Source: Fortiea sp. LEGE XX443
GTDB taxonomy: Bacteria; Cyanobacteriota; Cyanobacteriia; Cyanobacteriales; Nostocaceae
Assembly (NCBI RefSeq): GCF_015206815.1
Contig: NZ_JADEXZ010000013.1
Location: forward strand, 1-64,000
Reading direction: 5' to 3'
DNA length: 64,000 nucleotides
Shown here: positions 1 through 8,778 of the stretch, in pieces
Numbering within the stretch: the stretch's first letter is position 1
Layout: each line of letters opens with the position of its first letter
Position numbers and translations under genes: made by a program
Notes under the pieces: generated by a model
Told to the model about the DNA's origin: nothing
Database searches by the model: none
Seen by the model: the letters and a program-made list of their open reading frames with translations, nothing else

Positions 1-39
1 TTGGGCGCGGGTCAGATTGCTAGGGTATGCTTTACTCAT
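1..39 (-). CDS. IS5-like transposase, N-terminal 13 codons only
   Basis: An ATG at 39 on the minus strand opens a frame reading MSKAYPSNLTRAQ up to the window edge. This opening is typical of IS5-group DDE transposases, which catalyse cut-and-paste movement. The catalytic domain is not in the window, so whether the enzyme is intact cannot be judged. Confidence 0.55.
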   Translation of the reverse strand, partial: MSKAYPSNLTRAQ

Positions 40-43
40 GTTG

Positions 44-97
44 CTCTCTCAGTGCTGTCTATTATCTATTCACAGCATATACTGAGAGAGTTTTTTT
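44..97 (+). terminator. Strong hairpin followed by seven T's, inside the IS end
   Basis: CTCTCTCAGT (44-53) pairs exactly with ACTGAGAGAG (81-90), with an inner GCTGT/ACAGC pairing, and TTTTTTT follows at 91-97. On the plus strand this is a textbook factor-independent terminator. It lies between the transposase start and the outer IS end. It could therefore stop outside transcripts that enter the transposase gene region, or sit in the 5' leader of the transposase mRNA. Confidence 0.6.
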
Positions 98-156
98 ACC
101 ACCTCTTAGACTTTTAAAACAGCCTCTAACTTTTGCCTTGAGTGATTAACAAGAAT

Positions 157-924
157 ATGAACAATAAATTGTTAGTAAATCCTCTAAAATTTCTACAATT
201 AAGAAAAGCTTATTTGTTGCCGAATTTAGTTATCGCAACTTTAGCGATCGCAATTTTTTTTCACTCAGAATCTGCCTTAGCACAAACAGCATCACAAACC
301 AACTCCTTCAATCCCCAAGCGATATTACGTGATGCTTTGCAATGGATTGATAGCCTGGGAACAGTGGGAGCAATAGCCTTTATTGGACTTTATATTATTG
401 CCACCGTTGCTTTTTTACCTGGTTCAATTCTCACCTTAGGTGCAGGTGTTGTCTTTGGTGTGGTTTGGGGTTCTTTGTATGTGTTTGTTGGTGCAACTAT
501 GGGCGCGACATCTGCATTTTTGGTGGGACGTTATTTAGCCAGGGGTTGGGTTGCACGTAAAATTGCAGATAATCAAAATTTTGCGGCTATTGACCGAGCC
601 GTTGGTCGAGAAGGATTAAAAATTGTTTTATTAACTAGACTTTCTCCAATATTTCCTTTCAATTTATTAAACTACGCCTTTGGTGTGACAGGAGTATCTT
701 TAAAAGATTACTTTATTGGTTCTGTAGGCATGATTCCTGGCACAATTATGTATGTTTATATTGGTTCTTTGGCTGGGAATTTGGCACTGATTGGTACAGA
801 AGGTCAACCTAGTAACCCCACCGTGCAATGGGCAATTCGCATAATTGGTTTTATTGCGACAGTTGCAGTTACAATTTATGTCACCCGCATTGCCCGAAAA
901 GCTTTAGATGAAGAGGTGCTATAG
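157..924 (+). CDS. TVP38/TMEM64-family (SNARE-associated, DedA-like) membrane protein
   Basis: An integral membrane protein of the VTT/DedA-like superfamily, whose members are linked to membrane lipid handling; no substrate can be read from the sequence. The N-terminus carries a hydrophobic stretch ending ALAQT that could be a signal segment. The core has the family hallmarks FLPGSILTLGAGVVFG and RLSPIFPFNLLNYAFG, followed by two further hydrophobic helices and a basic C-terminus. I chose the ATG at 157; an in-frame GTG at 142 would add five residues. The start lies only about 30 bp from the outer end of the IS5-like element, so its native promoter may have been displaced. Confidence 0.8.
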   Translation: MNNKLLVNPLKFLQLRKAYLLPNLVIATLAIAIFFHSESALAQTASQTNSFNPQAILRDALQWIDSLGTVGAIAFIGLYIIATVAFLPGSILTLGAGVVFGVVWGSLYVFVGATMGATSAFLVGRYLARGWVARKIADNQNFAAIDRAVGREGLKIVLLTRLSPIFPFNLLNYAFGVTGVSLKDYFIGSVGMIPGTIMYVYIGSLAGNLALIGTEGQPSNPTVQWAIRIIGFIATVAVTIYVTRIARKALDEEVL

Positions 925-969
925 CTAGAAAATTATTAGATGTCCGATGATTGTGACCACTTAAAAATA

Positions 970-1001
970 ATGGCACTAACTCAAATTTGAGTTAGTGCCA
1001 T
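970..1001. terminator. Perfect 32-bp palindrome between convergent genes
   Basis: ATGGCACTAACTCAAA is followed at once by its exact reverse complement, giving 16 paired bases with no spacer. It lies between the stop of the TVP38-type gene and the convergent small peptide gene. It has no long T-run but its position fits a bidirectional terminator. A protein-binding site is possible but less likely given the convergent context. Confidence 0.6.
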
Positions 1002-1048
1002 CCCCTTGCTCAAAATCTGCTAGAAAATTTACATACACCAAAAACAAA

Positions 1049-1195
1049 CTATTGGTCGCAATCTATCTCCAAACAGTCAGGAGTCGGAGTAGTACAAGGA
1101 GTTGCAGCCCAAACGGCTAAACCAGTAACTGCGGTAATAGCAAGTGCAGCAACTGCTGCTAGAGAGAACCTTTTAATTTGATTAGTTTTTGTCAT
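1049..1195 (-). CDS. Small exported or membrane-tethered peptide, 48 residues
   Basis: From the ATG at 1195 the product is a 48-residue peptide. It has a basic start (MTKTNQIKR), a hydrophobic stretch rich in Ala, Leu and Val, a possible cleavage point after VWA, and a short acidic tail with three cysteines (CTTPTPDCLEIDCDQ). The frame is open further upstream to 1264, but the upstream part looks non-coding and the ATG at 1195 gives a clean signal sequence. I do not recognise the family. The three cysteines and acidic residues could bind metal or form a disulfide, but nothing shows this. The gene is divergent from the MerA-like flavoprotein. Confidence 0.5.
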   Translation of the reverse strand: MTKTNQIKRFSLAAVAALAITAVTGLAVWAATPCTTPTPDCLEIDCDQ

Positions 1196-1496
1196 GATTT
1201 TGACCTGTAATTCAATAAATTTCAAAGTTTCTGTGCGAAACTTACAACAATATAAATTCTCCACTTAACTAGAGAGTCAAGAGCAAAAAATGACAATTTA
1301 TAAAAATTTTGTTGCGTTGTACTGGTGTCGGTCAGAGAAAACTTTCATTGCTCAAACTTTTAGATAGTATGTGCTTTCACCGTATTGTCAATTTAAGTAA
1401 CTATTTCAAAAAGTGCATTCTTGAGAAATTGGCGCAAAGCTGTATTTTGTCCTCCGCGACAGTCACACTTCATGTTTCACAGGAGAGATACCACCA

Positions 1497-3047
1497 ATGT
1501 TTAATTCAGAATTAGAGAGAGTCATCGTTCGCCCAGTAGATGAGTACAACCAAAAATTAGTGTCTCATGTACATCCGCCAAATTGGGTAAATCCACAACC
1601 TGCTGATTATTATGACTTGGTAGTTATTGGTGCTGGAACGGCGGGATTAGTGGTAGCGGCTGGTGCAGCAGGTTTAGATTTAGGTTTGAAAGTTGCATTA
1701 ATCGAAAAGCATCTTATGGGTGGAGATTGCTTGAATGTTGGTTGTGTCCCTTCTAAGTGTATGATTCGGTCTTCACGGGTAATTGGCGAAATTTGGAACG
1801 CCAAAAATTTAGGGATTAATATCCCTAAGCAGCAAGTTGAAGTTGATTTTCCCGCAGTCATGGCGCGGATGCGGCGGGTGAGGGCTGGTATTAGCCATCA
1901 TGATTCGGCTGAACGTTTTAAAAATATTGGTGTTGATGTTTTTTTAGGTAGTGGTAGATTTGCCAGTAGCAACACTGTGGAAGTTGACGGGAAGACCCTG
2001 CGGTTCAAAAAAGCGGTAATCGCTACAGGTGCGAGGGCTGTGCGTCCGTCCATTCCCGGTATTGAAAAAGTTGGTTATTTGACCAACGAAACAGTTTTTT
2101 CCCTGATTCAGCGCCCGGATAAGTTAGCTGTGATTGGTGGAGGGCCAATTGGTTGTGAATTGGCGCAAACTTTTCACCGTTTAGGTTGTGAAGTAACGCT
2201 GTTTCATCGCGGTTCTCACCTGTTAAATAAAGAAGATGCTGATGCGGCGGAAATTGTGCAGAATGTCTTCATTCAAGAAGGCATTCGCGTGGTACTAAAT
2301 TGCCAGTTAGAAGAAGTGGTTTCCGTTACCGAAGGGAAGCGACTTTACTTTTCATCTAACGGTAATAGAGATTCTGTGACGGTGGATGAAATTTTAGCAG
2401 GTGCGGGACGTGCGCCAAATGTGGAAGGCTTGAATTTAGAAGGTGTAGGCGTAGAGTACGATACGCATCAGGGTGTGAAGGTAAATGATTATCTCCAGAC
2501 AACGAATCCTAAGATTTATGCGGCTGGTGATATCTGCATGAACTGGAAATTTACTCATGCGGCTGACGCGGCCGCGCGGATTGTCATTAAGAATACGCTG
2601 TTTTCGCCCTTTGGGTTAGGGCGTTCTCAACTTAGTAATTTAGTCATGCCTTGGGTGACATACACAGACCCAGAAATTGCCCATGTGGGAATGTACGAAC
2701 ATGAAGCGCGGAAAAAAGGTATTGAGATAACGACAATTACAATTCCTTTTAGTAGTGTAGACCGAGCGATCGCCGATGGTGAAGAAGATGGATTTCTCAA
2801 AATCCTCCACAAAAAAGGCTCTGACGAAATTATCGGTGCTACCATCGTTGCTGCTCATGCAGGTGAAATGATTTCGGAAATCTCCACCGCAATTGTTAAT
2901 AAAATAGGTTTGAGTAAATTAAGCAGTGTCATTCATCCCTATCCCACCCAAGCGGAAGCCATAAAAAAAGCCGCAGATGCCTACCGTCGCACTCTCTTGA
3001 CTGCCAACACCAAACGAATTCTGGGATTTTTGACCAAGCTTTCATGA
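1497..3047 (+). CDS. MerA-like FAD-dependent pyridine nucleotide-disulfide oxidoreductase
   Basis: A 516-residue flavoprotein of the class I disulfide oxidoreductase family (glutathione reductase, lipoamide dehydrogenase, mercuric reductase). The FAD-binding motif VVIGAGTAGLVVAAG is near residue 43, the redox-active pair is in GGDCLNVGCVPSK, the NAD(P)-binding GGGPIGCELAQTF is in the middle, and a dimerisation domain containing HPYPTQAE ends the protein. It resembles cyanobacterial proteins labelled mercuric reductase. It lacks the N-terminal HMA domain and the C-terminal vicinal cysteine pair used by true MerA, so mercury reduction is unlikely to be its main role. An AGGAG site precedes the ATG. 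The natural substrate cannot be told from the sequence. Confidence 0.8.
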   Translation: MFNSELERVIVRPVDEYNQKLVSHVHPPNWVNPQPADYYDLVVIGAGTAGLVVAAGAAGLDLGLKVALIEKHLMGGDCLNVGCVPSKCMIRSSRVIGEIWNAKNLGINIPKQQVEVDFPAVMARMRRVRAGISHHDSAERFKNIGVDVFLGSGRFASSNTVEVDGKTLRFKKAVIATGARAVRPSIPGIEKVGYLTNETVFSLIQRPDKLAVIGGGPIGCELAQTFHRLGCEVTLFHRGSHLLNKEDADAAEIVQNVFIQEGIRVVLNCQLEEVVSVTEGKRLYFSSNGNRDSVTVDEILAGAGRAPNVEGLNLEGVGVEYDTHQGVKVNDYLQTTNPKIYAAGDICMNWKFTHAADAAARIVIKNTLFSPFGLGRSQLSNLVMPWVTYTDPEIAHVGMYEHEARKKGIEITTITIPFSSVDRAIADGEEDGFLKILHKKGSDEIIGATIVAAHAGEMISEISTAIVNKIGLSKLSSVIHPYPTQAEAIKKAADAYRRTLLTANTKRILGFLTKLS

Positions 3048-3051
3048 AAAC

Positions 3052-3175
3052 CCTAGTACAAAATGGCGTAAATAAACAGACCATTTAAAAGCCCTAAAGA
3101 GCTTGTTTCATAATACTTTTGATTTTTGATTTTTGACTTCCGCATAGCGGTGTAAGCCTACCAAATGCGCGTAAA
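3052..3175. repeat. Dispersed intergenic repeat, related to one at about 25712
   Basis: The segment beginning CTAGTACAAAATGGCGTAAA and continuing to about 3088 is closely matched by CTAGTACAGCATGGCGTAAA at 25712-25750. In both places a short tandem A/T-rich repeat and then a CCGC(A/G)TAGCGGT motif follow. The arrangement suggests copies of one composite intergenic repeat; its function is unknown. Confidence 0.5.
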
Positions 3176-3219
3176 AAAATACAACGTTTTTGGAAACGCT
3201 TTGGAGAATTAATTGTTGT

Positions 3220-3642
3220 TTAGGACAAAGAATATCCCGTTGTATTTTTCACAAATTGCAAGACTTTTTGATAAGAATCCGGGTTACTTAAGGGATTTAT
3301 AATAATTGGGATAGTACCATCCGGCAACCAAAAACTTATCCTTCCATTGGATTCTTGGCAAAAAGAACTGATGCAGTTGAGGTTAACTATATATTCATTT
3401 TTGTCATCGATAATTTTTACCCAATGGATATTTTCTACTTCTACATCAGTGACTTTTTCGAGATATTTTATAACTTTGTGATAGTCTTCTAAGTTACTTT
3501 GGGGATTAATTACAATTGGAATGGCACTATCGGGCAACCAGAAAGTTACTCTACCGTTTTTTTCGTAGCAAAAAGCATTAACACGGTCAAAATTAATCAC
3601 ATATTCTTTCCTCTCGTAAAAGATTCTCATCCAGTACGGCAC
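3220..3642 (-). CDS. Unknown small protein made of two tandem copies of a ~58-residue unit
   Basis: The 140-residue product contains the same unit twice. The first copy includes EYVINF, FCYEKNGRVTFWLPD and IPIVINPQSN. The second includes EYIVNL, FCQESNGRISFWLPDG and IPIIINPLSN. Each unit ends with a tyrosine-containing helix-like segment (DYHKVIKYLEK, SYQKVLQFVKN). There is no signal peptide or membrane segment, so it is probably cytosolic. I do not recognise the family. The GTG at 3642 has a GGAG box five bases upstream, which favours it over the ATG at 3630. The gene is followed by a repeat-rich gap and lies upstream of pyrG on the same strand. Confidence 0.6.
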   Translation of the reverse strand: MPYWMRIFYERKEYVINFDRVNAFCYEKNGRVTFWLPDSAIPIVINPQSNLEDYHKVIKYLEKVTDVEVENIHWVKIIDDKNEYIVNLNCISSFCQESNGRISFWLPDGTIPIIINPLSNPDSYQKVLQFVKNTTGYSLS

Positions 3643-3760
3643 AACATCTCCTTAAGTCCTATATGAAAAAATGATGCTAACCCTGTATAACAAAATCTGT
3701 CAGCCCTAAGTCAATGTTGGTGTAGGTGAGTTCAAAGCTCAAAAATTGACTTTGAATTCG

Positions 3761-5488
<1,728 letters not shown>

Positions 5489-5555
5489 TTATCTTTCATC
5501 TTTATCTTGGTAATTGTGCCACAGTCACTGTGGTGAAATCTCTTGTGATTTTGTC

Positions 5556-7385
5556 GTGAAAAAAATTTTAGGATTAGTCTTACTCAGCTTAATTGCCACC
5601 TCCTCTGTAGCATTGGCAAATTCGTCTCTTATTGTTGTTTTTCCTCAACCCAACTACCAAACCAGTGCAGAAAAAATCTTTTTTATTGGTACAGCACCAC
5701 CAGACGGAGAGGTTCTGATCAATGGTAAGTCAATTAACCGCAGTCAGTCTGGTCATTTTTCGCCAAGTTTCCCTTTGCAGTTGGGAGAGAATATTTTTAC
5801 TGTACGTCACAAAAATCAAACGATTCAGATTAAAGTGACACGGCTTTCGACTCAGCCTGTCTTACCAAAGGGGTTAGCCTTTGCTCAAGGTTCTCTCACT
5901 CCAACAGTAGATATTGCCAGACTCCGAGGGGAACTAATTTGTTTTAGTGCAATTGCACCCCTTAATGCTAACGTCTCCGTAAACCTTGCTCATCAAACTG
6001 TTGCCCTAGTACCTCAACCCCAACAGGTACAACTACCGAGTAATTTGGCCGCTCTCACGGGGCAGAACCAACCTACTCCCCAGTCTATTGCTAGGAAGTA
6101 TGCGGGTTGCACTACGTTTCAACAACCTGATACTAATGTCTTAAGCCTAATTTACGGCAACAACATCATTTCTGGTGCTGTTGTCCCAGATGCTAATCAA
6201 GAGATAGATTTAGGTCAACCACAGTTTAAACTGACGCTGAATGGTAAGACAATCACTCAACCGGGGACTGGCAAAATTGTCATCCTCTCCCCCGCACAGT
6301 TACCTGTTGCTGAAGTGACGGTAGATGCAGGTGTAGCCCGCACTGGCCCTAGTACTGATTATTCTCGACTGACTCCTCTACCTAAAGGAACACAAGCCGC
6401 AGTTACAGGTAGAGAAGGTGAATGGTTACGCTTGGATTATGGTGCTTGGATTAATAGTAAGGAGACTCGTCTATTACCGGGTGCTGTTCCGCCACGCTCA
6501 ATTATTCGTAGTGTCGGATATCGCAGGCTTCCTGGTGTAACAGAGATGGTTTTTCCCCTACAGTTTCCTGTACCAGCAAATGTAGAACAGGGAGACAAAA
6601 CCTTCACCCTGACACTTTACAATACTACTGCTCAAACAGATATTATTCGCTTGGATGATGACCCTGTAATTTCTCGCCTAGATTGGCAACAAGTGGCTCC
6701 AGGACAGGTAGAATACACCTTTAACCTCAAAAAAGCGCAACAGTGGGGGTATCAGCTGAGATACGAAGGTACAACCCTGGTTTTAGCTTTGCGTCATCCG
6801 CCTGCCATTAAAAATCGGAGACAACAACCTTTATCTGGTATCAAAATTGTACTTGATCCTGGGCATGGTGGTAAAGAATCTGGTGCGACTGGCCCAACGG
6901 GATATCTCGAAAAAGATGTCAATTTAACGGTATCAAAGCTACTGAGAGAGAATCTGGAGCAGCTTGGGGCAACAGTCGTTATGACAAGAGACTCTGACAA
7001 AGATGTTTCTTTACCAGAGCGTCAAGCAATTATCAGTCAAGAAAAACCGGCGATCGCACTTTCCATTCATTACAACTCTTTGCCTGATAATGGTGATGCG
7101 GAAAATACTAAGGGTGTGGGGATGTTTTGGTATCATCCCCAAGCTCATAACCTAGCGGTATTCATGCACAACTATCTCGTGAAAAAACTCAATCGACCTT
7201 CTTACGGTGTGTTTTGGAATAACCTCGCACTGACACGTCCAGCCGCTGCACCATCAGTGTTGTTAGAGTTGGGTTTTATGAGTAATCCTGATGAATTTGA
7301 ATGGGTGACAAATCCCCAAGAACAGAAAAAACTAGCAAAAGCTTTAGCTAAAGGACTTGTAGAGTGGTTTCAAAATCCCTCTTAA
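5556..7385 (+). CDS. N-acetylmuramoyl-L-alanine amidase with SH3-like domain (AmiC-type)
   Basis: A periplasmic zinc enzyme expected to cleave the bond between N-acetylmuramic acid and the stem peptide in peptidoglycan. The start is the GTG at 5556, which gives a clean signal peptide (MKKILGLVLLSLIATSSVALA). The 609-residue protein has an N-terminal beta-rich region, a bacterial SH3-like segment (GVARTGPSTDYSRL) and a C-terminal Amidase_3 domain. The latter contains DPGHGG (His437), the glutamate in YLEKDVNLT, SIHYN and LLELGFMSN, which together supply the usual zinc ligands and catalytic glutamate. All key residues are present, so it should be active. In filamentous cyanobacteria such amidases take part in cell separation and septal pore formation; which role applies here is inference. 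Confidence 0.9.
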   Translation: MKKILGLVLLSLIATSSVALANSSLIVVFPQPNYQTSAEKIFFIGTAPPDGEVLINGKSINRSQSGHFSPSFPLQLGENIFTVRHKNQTIQIKVTRLSTQPVLPKGLAFAQGSLTPTVDIARLRGELICFSAIAPLNANVSVNLAHQTVALVPQPQQVQLPSNLAALTGQNQPTPQSIARKYAGCTTFQQPDTNVLSLIYGNNIISGAVVPDANQEIDLGQPQFKLTLNGKTITQPGTGKIVILSPAQLPVAEVTVDAGVARTGPSTDYSRLTPLPKGTQAAVTGREGEWLRLDYGAWINSKETRLLPGAVPPRSIIRSVGYRRLPGVTEMVFPLQFPVPANVEQGDKTFTLTLYNTTAQTDIIRLDDDPVISRLDWQQVAPGQVEYTFNLKKAQQWGYQLRYEGTTLVLALRHPPAIKNRRQQPLSGIKIVLDPGHGGKESGATGPTGYLEKDVNLTVSKLLRENLEQLGATVVMTRDSDKDVSLPERQAIISQEKPAIALSIHYNSLPDNGDAENTKGVGMFWYHPQAHNLAVFMHNYLVKKLNRPSYGVFWNNLALTRPAAAPSVLLELGFMSNPDEFEWVTNPQEQKKLAKALAKGLVEWFQNPS

Positions 7386-7623
7386 AATGATTGATACCGA
7401 GTTCTAGTCACGAATAGGGTGTGGGGTTGTCGTGTTTGCTGTTAACAATTAACAAAACTCATAGATGATTGTGTAATTTAAAGGCGTAATAGCTTAAGAC
7501 TTGTTTGTATAACTAAGTGTACGTATTTTTCTGAAAGTAAGATGAAAATGCGATGGGCTATGCCCTACCGTAAGCGATCGCATGGCATTTTACCTCAGAA
7601 TTATTGTTTACCTGGGGTTGATC

Positions 7624-8778
7624 ATGCGTAAAAATACTAGTAAATCTCCGGCCGCTATCTTGACGACTCTAGCTTTCATGGGGGTTATGATCATACCTAT
7701 CGTTAGTGATGTCAAGGCGATCTCGCAAACTTCATCAACTCAGCATTGCTGCACTGAGCTAGAAATTCAAAAGCATATCCAGCAACTAAACAAAGGTGAA
7801 CTTGCTGATTTTAATGCCCTGGTAGCCTGTAAGTCTAAAGCCGTTCCATCTCTTATCAAAAGTTTAAATACCTTAGATGAAAACCTCCGCATCACTATGA
7901 TTGCTGCACTGGGTGAAATTGGTGCAGAATCATCACCAGCAGTACCTTTGTTGAATAATTTATTAAATAACAAAAGCAAAGATGTACGGGTAGTCGCTGC
8001 CAATGCTCTGAAAAAAATTGGTAAAGATCCTGTTCCCGCTTTAATTAGCGCTTTAGGAAATACATCTCCTACTATACGCGAAAAAGCTGCTGATGCTTTA
8101 GGAAAACTTGGTATAGAAGCAAACGAAGCTGTTCCGGCTCTGATTAATGCACTCCAAGATTCAGATAGTAGTGTTCGCGCTCTTGCTGCTGATGCACTGG
8201 GAGAAATTGGAACACAAGCAAAAGATGTTGTTCCGGCTTTGACTAATGCACTGAAAGACCCAAATAATAATGTGCGCGTTTATGCGGCTTATGCTCTAGG
8301 AGAATTTGGTATGGAAGCAGAAGCAAAAGAGGCTGTTCCGGTGCTGACTAACGCACTCCAAGATCCAAATCGTGATTTTGTCGCTCATGTAGCTTATGCG
8401 TTGAGCAAAATTGAAGATCATGTTCCCGCTTTAATTGTGGCTCTACAAAATCCTGACCCTCAAGTACGCGCTCAAGCGGCTGATACTTTAGGGAAGCTTG
8501 GCCGTTATGTAGAAGATGCGTATCCGAATCTGTTTGAAGATGTTTATCTGGCTCTGAATAACGCACGTAAAGATCCAGATAGTTATGTTCGCGATCGCGC
8601 AGCTTATGCGATTATCAGCCTTGAGGAGAGAGAAGCCACAAGTGTATTCTTAGTAAAAGAAGCAACATCTACTCATGTCAGCAACAACCCACCGATTATG
8701 TGTAAAATCCCAATAATCAGGTCTGTACTGAGATGGAAATGCCCCTCAGTAGTACGGTTGAATAGTAATGGCAAATGA
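7624..8778 (+). CDS. Exported HEAT-repeat protein (PBS-lyase-like repeats)
   Basis: The protein carries about seven HEAT-like repeats of about 31-37 residues with the recurring pattern AVPALxNALxDxxxxVRxxAAxALGxxG, starting near residue 65. This fold is a scaffold for protein binding. From the ATG at 7624, preceded by GGGG, the N-terminus is a signal or anchor sequence with a hydrophobic core, so the repeats probably lie outside the cytoplasm. The C-terminal ~50 residues lack repeats. Its end overlaps the next gene by 11 bp, which suggests translational coupling with the pentapeptide protein. Phycobilin-lyase activity is not implied: the repeat alone is shared by many scaffolds. Confidence 0.8.
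   Translation: MRKNTSKSPAAILTTLAFMGVMIIPIVSDVKAISQTSSTQHCCTELEIQKHIQQLNKGELADFNALVACKSKAVPSLIKSLNTLDENLRITMIAALGEIGAESSPAVPLLNNLLNNKSKDVRVVAANALKKIGKDPVPALISALGNTSPTIREKAADALGKLGIEANEAVPALINALQDSDSSVRALAADALGEIGTQAKDVVPALTNALKDPNNNVRVYAAYALGEFGMEAEAKEAVPVLTNALQDPNRDFVAHVAYALSKIEDHVPALIVALQNPDPQVRAQAADTLGKLGRYVEDAYPNLFEDVYLALNNARKDPDSYVRDRAAYAIISLEEREATSVFLVKEATSTHVSNNPPIMCKIPIIRSVLRWKCPSVVRLNSNGK

Larger units (their letters stand above)
1..126 (-). mobile_element. End of an IS5-like insertion sequence (partial, runs off the left edge)
   Basis: The minus strand encodes the start of a protein beginning MSKAYPSNLTRAQ, which resembles the N-terminus of IS5-group transposases. The outer end appears to be at about 126, where the minus strand reads GAGGCTGTTTTAAAAG, a sequence like the terminal repeats of this IS group. 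It is followed by TAA, which could be a 3-bp target duplication. The other end is outside the window, so the family assignment and the exact border are inferred. Confidence 0.6.

Noticed and set aside
1309-1515. A 68-codon frame just before the MerA-like gene
   Set aside because: No family resemblance, it overlaps the true start and ribosome site of the next gene, and it has no conserved character.
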